Below, one piece after another: positions 1-6,604 of a DNA stretch of 64,000 nt. Source of the DNA: an uncultured Trichococcus sp. (GTDB lineage Bacteria; Bacillota; Bacilli; Lactobacillales; Aerococcaceae). Positions within the stretch are counted from its first letter, which is position 1, and every line of letters starts with the position of its first letter. Position numbers and translations under genes: made by a program. Below the pieces are notes generated by a model. It saw nothing but the letters and a program-made list of their open reading frames with translations, searched no databases and was not told where the DNA came from. Location of the stretch: NCBI RefSeq assembly GCF_963663645.1, contig NZ_OY760503.1, forward strand, positions 2,237,501 through 2,301,500, in the 5' to 3' direction.

Positions 1-1
1 A

Positions 2-1291
2 GCTGACGTGAATTTTAAAGTCGTAAAAGAATTTGTCAAAAAAGTGAATGAACGAGCGTTAGGTTCGGATGTGCTCGAATCGCTTTCACCGACACAGCAA
101 GTCATCAAAATCGTCAACGAAGAACTGACGGAATTGATGGGCGGGCAGCAGGAGCCCTTCCAATTCTCTGCCAAGCCACCGACTGTCGTAATGATGGTCG
201 GCCTGCAGGGTGCCGGTAAGACCACCACTGCCGGAAAGCTTGCCAATTACATGAAGAAAAAAGAAAACAAGCGTCCGATGCTGGTCGCAGCCGACGTCTA
301 CCGTCCGGCAGCGATCAACCAGTTGCAGACTTTGGGCAAACAATTGGATTTCCCGGTGTATGCGTTGGGGACGGAAGCAAATCCGGTCGATATAGCGAAG
401 CAGGCCGTTGAACAAGCCAAACTCGATGGACGCGATCTGGTCATCATCGATACGGCGGGACGACTGCACGTGGATGAAGTATTGATGACAGAGTTGAAGA
501 ACATCAAAGCTGCCGTCAATCCTACCGAAATCCTGTTTACGGTAGATGCCATGACCGGTCAGGACGCTGTCAACGTAGCGCAATCCTTCAATGAACAGCT
601 CGGCATAACCGGTGTCATCCTTACCAAATTGGACGGGGACACACGCGGCGGGGCAGCGCTATCCATCCGTTCCGTAACCGGAAAGCCGATCAAATTTACG
701 GGCCAAGGCGAAAAACTGGAAGACTTTGAACCATTCTACCCTGAACGCATGGCTTCCCGAATCCTGGGCATGGGCGATCTGATGACGTTGATCGAACGCG
801 CGCAACAAGATTTTGATGAGACAAAAGCGGCAGAAATGGCCGAAAAAATCCGCGAGAACACCTTCAACTTCAATGATTTCATCGAGCAGATGGATCAAGT
901 CACCAACATGGGGCCGCTTGAAGACCTTCTGAAGATGATCCCGGGCATGAGCAACGTTCCGGGACTTGACAAAATGAAGATCGATCCCAAAGATGTGGCC
1001 CACATGAAGGCAATCGTGCTTTCGATGACGCCCGCTGAACGCGAAAACCCAGAGCTTCTGTCGCAGAGCAGACGCAGGCGGATCGCGAAAGGTTCCGCAA
1101 GATCGTTGGCGGAAGTCAACCGTCTGATCAAGCAGTTCAACGAATCAAGGGAAATGATGAACAAGATGTCCAAAGGCAATTTTGCAGGGATGGAAGGCCT
1201 CCTTGGACAAGGCCCGAAAGGCAAAATGGGCAAGATGGCCATGCAGCAAATGGCCAGACGGATGAACAAAAAGAAGAAAAAGAAAAAATAA
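2..1291 (+). CDS. ffh: Signal recognition particle protein Ffh (5' partial)
   Basis: Signal recognition particle GTPase, which with 4.5S/scRNA targets nascent membrane and secreted proteins to FtsY and the Sec translocon. The reading frame is open through the window edge: the first whole codon is at base 2 and reads A-D-V-N-F-K, an internal Ffh motif, so the GTG at base 8 is an internal valine. Roughly the first 40 residues of the N domain are missing. The GTPase (G) domain shows the P-loop GLQGAGKTTTAGKL, the DTAGR motif and TKLDGD. The C-terminal M domain is methionine rich (GMSNVPG, then a Met-rich tail ending in a lysine run), as expected for 4.5S RNA and signal peptide binding. It lies just upstream of rpsP, the usual Bacillota order. 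Confidence 0.97.
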   Translation, partial: ADVNFKVVKEFVKKVNERALGSDVLESLSPTQQVIKIVNEELTELMGGQQEPFQFSAKPPTVVMMVGLQGAGKTTTAGKLANYMKKKENKRPMLVAADVYRPAAINQLQTLGKQLDFPVYALGTEANPVDIAKQAVEQAKLDGRDLVIIDTAGRLHVDEVLMTELKNIKAAVNPTEILFTVDAMTGQDAVNVAQSFNEQLGITGVILTKLDGDTRGGAALSIRSVTGKPIKFTGQGEKLEDFEPFYPERMASRILGMGDLMTLIERAQQDFDETKAAEMAEKIRENTFNFNDFIEQMDQVTNMGPLEDLLKMIPGMSNVPGLDKMKIDPKDVAHMKAIVLSMTPAERENPELLSQSRRRRIAKGSARSLAEVNRLIKQFNESREMMNKMSKGNFAGMEGLLGQGPKGKMGKMAMQQMARRMNKKKKKKK

Positions 1292-1298
1292 TTCCAAG

Positions 1299-1343
1299 TG
1301 TAAAGAGAAAACACTTTACAAGCAAATGGAAAACTGGTAATAT
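1299..1343 (+). promoter_or_regulatory. rpsP promoter with TGTAAA-N10-TTTACA inverted repeat
   Basis: The -35 box TTTACA (1315-1320), a 17-bp spacer and the -10 box TAATAT (1338-1343) form a good sigma-A promoter in front of rpsP. A TGTAAA (1299-1304) lies exactly 10 bp upstream of the -35 box and makes an inverted repeat with it. The same 22-bp arrangement, identical at 18 of 22 positions, is found at the rplS promoter. Promoter function is inferred from sequence; a regulatory role of the repeat is speculative. Confidence 0.7.
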
Positions 1344-1383
1344 ATAAAAATGTGAGATATAGATATATGGAGGTGTTATATAA

Positions 1384-1656
1384 ATGGCAGTTAAAATTCG
1401 TTTAAAACGTATGGGTTCTAAAAGAAACCCGTTTTACCGCGTCGTTGTAGCTGATTCACGTTCTCCACGTGATGGACGTTTCATCGAAAAAGTAGGTACA
1501 TACAATCCAGTTGTTGAACCAGCTGAAGTTAAATTTGACGAAGAGTTAGTTTTGAAATGGTTAGCTGAAGGTGCACAACCTTCTGATACAGTTCGTAACT
1601 TACTTTCTCAACAAGGTATTATGAAAAAATTCCACGACTCTAAGTTAGCTAAATAA
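1384..1656 (+). CDS. rpsP: 30S ribosomal protein S16
   Basis: Small-subunit ribosomal protein needed for 30S assembly. The 90-residue length and the start [16 protein letters not shown], followed by [19 protein letters not shown], are diagnostic of bS16. The ATG follows GGAGGTG at about 8 bases. The gene has its own strong promoter and lies in the conserved ffh-rpsP-khpA-rimM-trmD-rplS cluster. Codon choice (GGT, GCT, GTT, TTA) is clearly more biased than in ffh, as expected for a very highly expressed gene. Confidence 0.98.
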   Translation: MAVKIRLKRMGSKRNPFYRVVVADSRSPRDGRFIEKVGTYNPVVEPAEVKFDEELVLKWLAEGAQPSDTVRNLLSQQGIMKKFHDSKLAK

Positions 1657-1669
1657 AAGGGTGGTTTAA

Positions 1670-1915
1670 ATGCCTGAAATTTCAGATTTAATCCTGGCAA
1701 TTGTCAAACCTTTGATCGTCCACGATGATAAGATGTCCATCGAAATCAAAGAGACAAGTGAGTTCATGGAATATCACTTGCATCTTGATGCCGAGGATGT
1801 CGGCCGTGTGATCGGGAAACAGGGACGTGTCGCCAGAGCGATCCGTACAATTGTATACAGTGTCAGAACCAAAGGCACAAAACGTGTCCGCCTTGTGATC
1901 GAAGGGGCCGAATAA
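1670..1915 (+). CDS. khpA: KH-domain RNA-binding protein KhpA
   Basis: Small single-KH-domain RNA-binding protein (81 residues; YlqC/KhpA family). In Streptococcus and Lactobacillales relatives KhpA pairs with KhpB (EloR/Jag) and affects cell elongation and mRNA regulation. The KH signature is visible as [20 protein letters not shown] (GxxG loop GKQG). It begins 13 bases after the rpsP stop behind AAGGGTGG, so it is translationally linked to rpsP. A short perfect hairpin (ATCCGC-N7-GCGGAT) lies on its stop codon but lacks a convincing T run. B. subtilis has ylqD between this gene and rimM; here it is absent. Confidence 0.93.
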   Translation: MPEISDLILAIVKPLIVHDDKMSIEIKETSEFMEYHLHLDAEDVGRVIGKQGRVARAIRTIVYSVRTKGTKRVRLVIEGAE

Positions 1916-2074
1916 TCCGCTTCAATTGCGGATCCGGTCTTTTCCGTTCGGTGGATGCCTAACTTAATAGCGAATAGATAGAAGCGGATGATGATACAAT
2001 TGTAGCACTTATCCCTTCTATTTTATTATGTACAGAAACGTTGACAGTATGATTTATGTAAGGAGAGGTGAAAA

Positions 2075-2590
2075 ATGGAAAAATTTTATGATGTCGGAAA
2101 AGTTGTGAATACGCAAGGGCTTAAAGGTGAAGTGCGTGTCATTTCCAGCACTGATTTTGCGGATGAACGCTACAAAAAAGGAGCTACGCTCTACTTGTTC
2201 CGCGAAAACAGTGAGCCAATCACTCTGAAGGTAGCCAGCCACCGCGTGCACAAGAATTTCAATATGCTGACATTCGAGGGATATAACCGGATCGAAGATG
2301 TCGAACCGTTCAGAGGGGGAATCCTGCGAGTTTCGGAAACGCAGTTGGAGGACCTTTCGGATCATGAGTTCTATTATCATGAAATCATCGGATTGTCCGT
2401 CGTCAGTGATGCCGGCGAAGAATTGGGTATCATCAAAGAAATCTTGCCGCTTGGGGCGAATGATGTGTGGGTTGTATCCAAACCAGGCCGAAAGGATTTA
2501 TTGGTTCCGTATATCGCTTCCGTAGTGGAAAAGGTATCTTTGGAAGATAAACAGGTCACAATCCACATTCTAGAAGGAATGATGGACTGA
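2075..2590 (+). CDS. rimM: Ribosome maturation factor RimM
   Basis: 16S rRNA processing and 30S maturation factor that binds ribosomal protein S19. The 171 residues comprise the N-terminal RimM domain ([15 protein letters not shown] near residue 10) and a C-terminal PRC-barrel containing [11 protein letters not shown] and KDLLVPYI, both typical. The start ATG follows AAGGAGAGGTG. The stop TGA shares a base with the trmD start (TGATG), so rimM and trmD are translationally coupled. The 160 bp upstream holds no gene and presumably carries the transcript on from khpA or a weak promoter. Confidence 0.97.
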   Translation: MEKFYDVGKVVNTQGLKGEVRVISSTDFADERYKKGATLYLFRENSEPITLKVASHRVHKNFNMLTFEGYNRIEDVEPFRGGILRVSETQLEDLSDHEFYYHEIIGLSVVSDAGEELGIIKEILPLGANDVWVVSKPGRKDLLVPYIASVVEKVSLEDKQVTIHILEGMMD

Positions 2591-3345
2591 TGAAGATAGA
2601 TGTATTGACATTGTTTCCGGCGATGTTCGAAGGTCCTTTGTCCGAGTCGATCATCGGAAAGGCGATCGAGAGCGGTCGTGTTTCGATCACTTGCACGAAC
2701 TTCCGCGATTATTCCGAAAATAAACACAATTCCGTCGATGATTATCCTTTCGGCGGCGGGGCAGGCATGCTACTGCGGGCGCAGCCGATCGTGGACGCGC
2801 TGACGGACATTGATGTCCAGTCTCCCGAAACCAAAAAAAGGATTGTCCTTTTGGATCCATCCGGAAAAACCTTCAACCAGGAACTGGCGGAAGAGTTTGC
2901 CGAAGAAGAGCACATTGTCTTCATCTGCGGCCATTATGAGGGCTTCGATGAACGCATCAAACAACATGTGACGGATGAAGTTTCGATCGGTGATTATGTT
3001 CTGACGGGCGGCGAACTGGGCGCGATGGTCATGATCGATGCGACGGTCCGGCTGTTGCCGGCAGTATTGGGCAATGAGCAATCGAACAAGACCGATTCTT
3101 TCTCGACCGGCTTGCTCGAGCATCCCCAATATACGCGACCGCGCGATTTCCGGGGGGATGTCGTCCCTGAAGTGCTTTTCAGCGGCAACCACCAGAAAAT
3201 TGCCGATTGGCAAGAAAAAGAATCTTTGCGCAAAACCTGGCTGAGACGTCCGGAAATGTTGGAAAAGATCACTTTGTCGAAAAAACAGCAAGATTGGTTA
3301 GCGGAGATACTGCTGGAAGAAAAGGCAGATAATCAAGCGCAATAG
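2590..3345 (+). CDS. trmD: tRNA (guanine-N1)-methyltransferase TrmD
   Basis: SAM-dependent SPOUT-class enzyme that makes m1G37 in tRNAs reading CNN codons and prevents +1 frameshifting. The length (251 aa) and start [17 protein letters not shown] are typical. The trefoil-knot SAM site is visible as [10 protein letters not shown] and [14 protein letters not shown], followed by [10 protein letters not shown]. It overlaps the rimM stop by one base, the usual coupling for this pair. rplS follows after its own promoter. Confidence 0.98.
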   Translation: MKIDVLTLFPAMFEGPLSESIIGKAIESGRVSITCTNFRDYSENKHNSVDDYPFGGGAGMLLRAQPIVDALTDIDVQSPETKKRIVLLDPSGKTFNQELAEEFAEEEHIVFICGHYEGFDERIKQHVTDEVSIGDYVLTGGELGAMVMIDATVRLLPAVLGNEQSNKTDSFSTGLLEHPQYTRPRDFRGDVVPEVLFSGNHQKIADWQEKESLRKTWLRRPEMLEKITLSKKQQDWLAEILLEEKADNQAQ

Positions 3346-3366
3346 TGCACTTTAAAATTCAAACAA

Positions 3367-3411
3367 TGTAAACGAAAAATACTTTACACGTCAAAATTAT
3401 TGTGGTAGAAT
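3367..3411 (+). promoter_or_regulatory. rplS promoter with TGTAAA-N10-TTTACA inverted repeat
   Basis: The -35 box TTTACA (3383-3388), a 17-bp spacer and the -10 box TAGAAT (3406-3411) give a strong promoter independent of trmD. TGTAAA at 3367-3372 mirrors the -35 box with exactly 10 bp between, as at rpsP. Expected transcription start is about 3418. Confidence 0.7.
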
Positions 3412-3417
3412 TCTACA

Positions 3418-3500
3418 GGTGAGCAGAGAGACTGCTCCATAATACGATATTCCGCTGTGCTGAAAGATTGTGTATGAATGTCGGTTGGAAGGAGAAAAAA
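3418..3500 (+). ncRNA. Probable L19 leader (ribosomal protein autoregulatory 5' UTR)
   Basis: The untranslated leader between the predicted start of transcription and rplS begins with a perfect hairpin, GAGCAG-AGAGA-CTGCTC (3421-3437). A structured L19 leader is known in low-GC Gram-positives (Rfam L19_leader family) and is thought to mediate autoregulation. Only the position and the hairpin are seen here; family membership would need a covariance-model match. Confidence 0.45.
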
Positions 3501-3502
3501 AC

Positions 3503-3856
3503 ATGAGTCAATTACCATTGATTGAAGCAATTACACAAGGACAATTACGTAGTGATATCCCTACATTCCGTCCTGGAGACACTGTCCGCGTCCACGCTCG
3601 CGTAGTCGAAGGAACAAGAGAACGTATCCAATTATTCGAGGGCGTAGTCATCAAACGTCGCGGATTCGGAATCAGCGAAACTTATACAGTACGTAAAATT
3701 TCAAACGGTGTCGGTGTGGAACGTACATTCCCATTGCACACACCTCGTGTAGCTCAAATCGAAGTTGTTCGCTTCGGTAAAGTGCGTCGTGCAAAACTTT
3801 ATTACTTGCGCGCATTACACGGAAAAGCTGCTCGTATCAGAGAAAAACGTCGTTAA
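3503..3856 (+). CDS. rplS: 50S ribosomal protein L19
   Basis: Large-subunit protein bL19 at the 30S-50S interface, 117 residues. The ATG at 3503 ([18 protein letters not shown]) is chosen over an in-frame upstream GTG because it is preceded by GGAAGGAG at a good distance and gives the family's normal length. Typical motifs include [24 protein letters not shown] and RAKLYYLR. It is expressed from its own promoter and is followed by a strong intrinsic terminator. Codon usage is strongly biased, as for rpsP. Confidence 0.98.
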   Translation: MSQLPLIEAITQGQLRSDIPTFRPGDTVRVHARVVEGTRERIQLFEGVVIKRRGFGISETYTVRKISNGVGVERTFPLHTPRVAQIEVVRFGKVRRAKLYYLRALHGKAARIREKRR

Positions 3857-3878
3857 TATTCCGCATGACATATGGAAA

Positions 3879-3907
3879 GGTCTGGACTTCGGTTCCGGAC
3901 CTTTTTT
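3879..3907 (+). terminator. Intrinsic terminator of rplS
   Basis: GGTCTGGA and TCCGGACC pair (one G-U) around a 7-base loop containing CTTCGG, followed by a run of six T. Confidence 0.9.
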
Positions 3908-3982
3908 GTATACCGTGATGAGCGTATTTCTTGGGAAAAATGTGCTATACTTGTAGCACCATATATGAAAAGAGTGATAGTT

Positions 3983-4417
3983 TTGACGATATTAGCAGCG
4001 CTTGATCAAAAATTCCAAGAAAAAGGCATGCCACTGAAAAGTCATCCCATCCAAAATGGTCAGTATTTGTATCAAGGGAAATTCAATCTCGATAAAGAAC
4101 ATTCCTTGCCGTTCGGTGTAGTCATCGCCAAAGATGAGGCCGAAAGTGATTTTCAGATCAGTTACAGAAAATTGGCTTACCTGAATAATTACGCTGATAA
4201 AGTGAAGCTTTTGGAACTGATCAATGAATTGAACCAAACCAAGACTTTTTATTATACACTTTGCCTGGCGGGGGATGGTGAGATTTTCCTTCGACTTTTG
4301 GGCCGCTCGACAACGGATGTCAAACCACTATATGATATGCTCGTGATCGGATCGAATATCGCAAAGGTCATGACAGCAGAATTAAAAAGCAAATTTCCGT
4401 CGCTTGGGATCGAATGA
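3983..4417 (+). CDS. Conserved hypothetical protein (YbjN/secretion-chaperone-like fold possible)
   Basis: Small cytosolic protein of 144 residues that I do not recognise with certainty. The start is taken as TTG at 3983 (TILAALDQKFQEKGM), behind AAAGAGTGA; an ATG six codons upstream has no ribosome binding site. There is no signal peptide or membrane segment. The pattern of two amphipathic helices around a beta sheet (LPFGVVIA, SDFQISYRKLAYL, FYYTLCLAGDGEIFLRLLG) recalls the YbjN and type III chaperone folds, but that is inference. It has its own extended -10 promoter (TGC-TATACT at 3943-3951) inside an 18-bp inverted repeat, GTGCTA-N6-TAGCAC (3942-3959). The HAD phosphatase gene follows after about 50 bp and may be cotranscribed. 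Confidence 0.75.
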   Translation: MTILAALDQKFQEKGMPLKSHPIQNGQYLYQGKFNLDKEHSLPFGVVIAKDEAESDFQISYRKLAYLNNYADKVKLLELINELNQTKTFYYTLCLAGDGEIFLRLLGRSTTDVKPLYDMLVIGSNIAKVMTAELKSKFPSLGIE

Positions 4418-4466
4418 TCAGCAAGCCGGACGTAAGACGGATAACGCAGGAGGTACTTTCAAGAAG

Positions 4467-5276
4467 ATGAAACAAAAATTAATCGCTTTAGATTTAGACG
4501 GAACTACGCTCAATAATCAGTCGTTGTTGAGCGATCGGACCAAAAAGGTGCTGGCAACGTTGCAAAAGGATAACCATTTGGTAATGATCGCAACTGGCCG
4601 TCCATACAGAAACAGCAGAGAATTTTACGAGACACTCAAGATGACCACCCCATTGGTGAATTTCAACGGTGCGCTATGCCACAATCCAACCGACAACAAC
4701 TGGAGCAATTATTACCACAAGACACTTAACAAAGATTTTGCGATGGATCTGATCGAACAACGTGAAGAGATGGGCATCGATTTCATCTGCGTAGAAGGCA
4801 AGGAGAAGCTTTTCGCATCCACCGCCACGCTGCCATCAAACGAATATTTCCCAAAAAATTTGCTGGCGACGCAGATCACTTCGAAGGACACGCTGTCGGA
4901 AAACCCTACTTCCATGAATGTGTTTTCGGAGGAACGGAATTTGGGAATCATCCGTGACCGGATTTTGGCGCGTTATGGGAATGCCATTGAAATCCGTACA
5001 TGGGGTGGCACGATGCCCTGCCTCGAAATCGTATCCGCCGGCGTCCAAAAAGCGCTTGGCGTTGAAGTGGTCGCGAATAACTACGGCATCAAGCGGGAAG
5101 ATATCCTTGCCTTCGGTGACGAGGATAACGATATGGAAATGATCCGTTTTGCGGGCCACGGGGTCGTCATGCAGAATGGGATCGCGGCATTGAAGAATAT
5201 CGCGGACGATGTAACAAAACATACGAATCACGAGGACGGCTTGGCAATCTACCTGGAAAAATATTTTTGCCTGTAG
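4467..5276 (+). CDS. yitU: Cof-type HAD phosphatase (YitU-like)
   Basis: HAD-superfamily sugar/nucleotide phosphatase of the Cof (IIB) subfamily, 269 residues. The start is ATG at 4467, as upstream in-frame codons lack homology and AGGAGG lies 13 bases before this ATG. Motif I is LDLDGTTL with the nucleophile Asp, motif II ATGRP, and motif IV is GDEDNDMEMI, all intact. Together with the two following genes it reproduces the B. subtilis yitU-yitV-yitW order. YitU there can dephosphorylate the riboflavin precursor ARPP, so that activity is plausible but substrate ranges in this family are broad. Confidence 0.88.
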   Translation: MKQKLIALDLDGTTLNNQSLLSDRTKKVLATLQKDNHLVMIATGRPYRNSREFYETLKMTTPLVNFNGALCHNPTDNNWSNYYHKTLNKDFAMDLIEQREEMGIDFICVEGKEKLFASTATLPSNEYFPKNLLATQITSKDTLSENPTSMNVFSEERNLGIIRDRILARYGNAIEIRTWGGTMPCLEIVSAGVQKALGVEVVANNYGIKREDILAFGDEDNDMEMIRFAGHGVVMQNGIAALKNIADDVTKHTNHEDGLAIYLEKYFCL

Positions 5277-5308
5277 CAGCCGATCAGAGCTGAAAAAGAG
5301 GGATAAAT

Positions 5309-6067
5309 GTGATTTCAATCGAAAGAAAAAGCATAAACAACATACCGATTCTGGAAATCGTTGAAGAAGACAAGAAAAACGAAACGATTCCGCTCGCGTT
5401 CTTTTTTCATGGCATCACGAACCAAAAGGAGAGAGGCTTGGAGCCCGGCTATGCCTTAGCCAGCAACGGCATGCGGGTGATCATCCCCGATGCCTATCGT
5501 CACGGCGAACGCAAAGATGAAGCCTATGCTGGCGAACCGGCGGCGGAATTCTGGTCGGTAGTCCTGCAAAACATCAAGGAACTTCCAACTATAGTAGAGA
5601 TTTACGTTGAAGCGGGGTTGGCAAAGAGAGAGAACGTTTCGGTCACAGGGCTTTCGATGGGAGGCATCACGACCTGCATCGCTTTGACGCAATATCCATG
5701 GATCCATTCGGCAGCCTGCCTAATGGGAAGTCCGGATCCGATAGGGTTGTCCCATTGGGCATTGAAGTCCCGTTGGGTGGAAGGCCTGCCGCCGATTGAT
5801 GATGAGAAGGTAAAAGCATTGATGGCGCCTTTTGAACACCTTAGCCTCAAAGAACATCCGGAATCGCTCGTGGAAACGCCATTTTACATCTGGCACGGCA
5901 CAGCCGACGAGAGTGTTCCGTACGAACAGATGGCTCAGTTCGTCAGCTCCATCAGCGGGGAAGATTTTGCGGATAACATTTGTTTCCGGTCAACGGAAGG
6001 TGCAGGCCATCGGGTCCCTTACGCTATTTTTGAGGAAATGGCAGCATTCTTGGGGAACGCATATTAG
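5309..6067 (+). CDS. yitV: Alpha/beta hydrolase, YitV-like esterase
   Basis: Cytosolic alpha/beta-hydrolase of the prolyl-oligopeptidase-like/dienelactone type, 252 residues, starting at GTG 5309 behind AGAGGG. The oxyanion region is FFFHGIT; the nucleophile elbow is GLSMGG; the catalytic His is in GAGHRVP near the C terminus; the Asp/Glu region is WHGTADESVPY. This matches B. subtilis YitV in length and context. The substrate is unknown. It is 32 bases from yitU and 64 bases from yitW, probably one transcript. Confidence 0.85.
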   Translation: MISIERKSINNIPILEIVEEDKKNETIPLAFFFHGITNQKERGLEPGYALASNGMRVIIPDAYRHGERKDEAYAGEPAAEFWSVVLQNIKELPTIVEIYVEAGLAKRENVSVTGLSMGGITTCIALTQYPWIHSAACLMGSPDPIGLSHWALKSRWVEGLPPIDDEKVKALMAPFEHLSLKEHPESLVETPFYIWHGTADESVPYEQMAQFVSSISGEDFADNICFRSTEGAGHRVPYAIFEEMAAFLGNAY

Positions 6068-6131
6068 CGTTGAATTTCTATGCACAAACTGTTATTATCT
6101 AATTAATCCAGAAAGGTAAGAGGTGTTTGCA

Positions 6132-6476
6132 ATGACTGAAGAAACAACTCCCCAATATTCGCAAGAAGAATTGGAAAGCATAAAAGAACGCGTCTTAGCG
6201 GCGCTTGAGCAAGTGATAGATCCGGAATTGGGAATAGATATCGTCAACTTAGGTTTGATTTATGAAGTGGAACTGGAACAGGATGGATTCTGCCTGATCA
6301 AAATGACACTCACCACAATGGGCTGCCCATTGGCGGATGTCATCACTGATGAAATTCACCGTGCTTTGAAAAGCGTTCCGGAAGTAACCGAAACGCAAGT
6401 GAAATTGGTATGGTATCCTGCCTGGACAACAGACAGAATGTCCCGATATGCACGTATCGCGCTGGGAATCCGATGA
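6132..6476 (+). CDS. yitW: Metal-sulfur cluster assembly factor, DUF59/MIP18 family (YitW)
   Basis: Small DUF59 (MIP18/PaaD-like) protein of 114 residues linked to Fe-S cluster assembly or maturation. The ATG at 6132 follows AAGAGGTG; an in-frame GTG three codons upstream lies inside the ribosome binding site and is rejected. Conserved features are VIDPELGIDIVNLGLIYEV and LTTMGCPLADVI, the latter with the family Cys. It is not adjacent to suf genes; its place beside yitU and yitV is the same as in B. subtilis. A strong terminator follows. Confidence 0.9.
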   Translation: MTEETTPQYSQEELESIKERVLAALEQVIDPELGIDIVNLGLIYEVELEQDGFCLIKMTLTTMGCPLADVITDEIHRALKSVPEVTETQVKLVWYPAWTTDRMSRYARIALGIR

Positions 6477-6481
6477 TAAGA

Positions 6482-6519
6482 AGAGCAACAAAGGAAATCA
6501 CCTTTGCTGCTCTTTTTTT
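6482..6519 (+). terminator. Intrinsic terminator of the yitUVW block
   Basis: A 13-bp stem with one mismatch (AGAGCAACAAAGG / CCTTTGCTGCTCT) around AAATCA is followed by seven T. Confidence 0.9.
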
Positions 6520-6529
6520 CGGGTTATCA

Positions 6530-6559
6530 TTTGACCAATTTTGACCATGGCCGTATACT
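6530..6559 (+). promoter_or_regulatory. clpB promoter overlapped by a perfect CtsR operator
   Basis: TTTGACC-AAT-TTTGACC (6530-6546) is the exact reverse complement of the CtsR heptad tandem repeat GGTCAAA-NNN-GGTCAAA. It covers the -35 box TTGACC (6531-6536), which is 17 bp from the -10 box TATACT (6554-6559). Repression of clpB by CtsR, relieved on heat or protein stress, follows from established knowledge of this operator. Confidence 0.88.
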
Positions 6560-6604
6560 TGTCATATAAAGGATACATCAGTAGATTTTCGAGGAGGTCC
6601 CAGC

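Noticed and set aside
1915-1945. Hairpin ATCCGC-TTCAATT-GCGGAT on the khpA stop codon as terminator
   Set aside because: The stem is only 6 bp and is followed by mixed sequence (CCGGTCTTTTCC), not a T run; termination there is doubtful.
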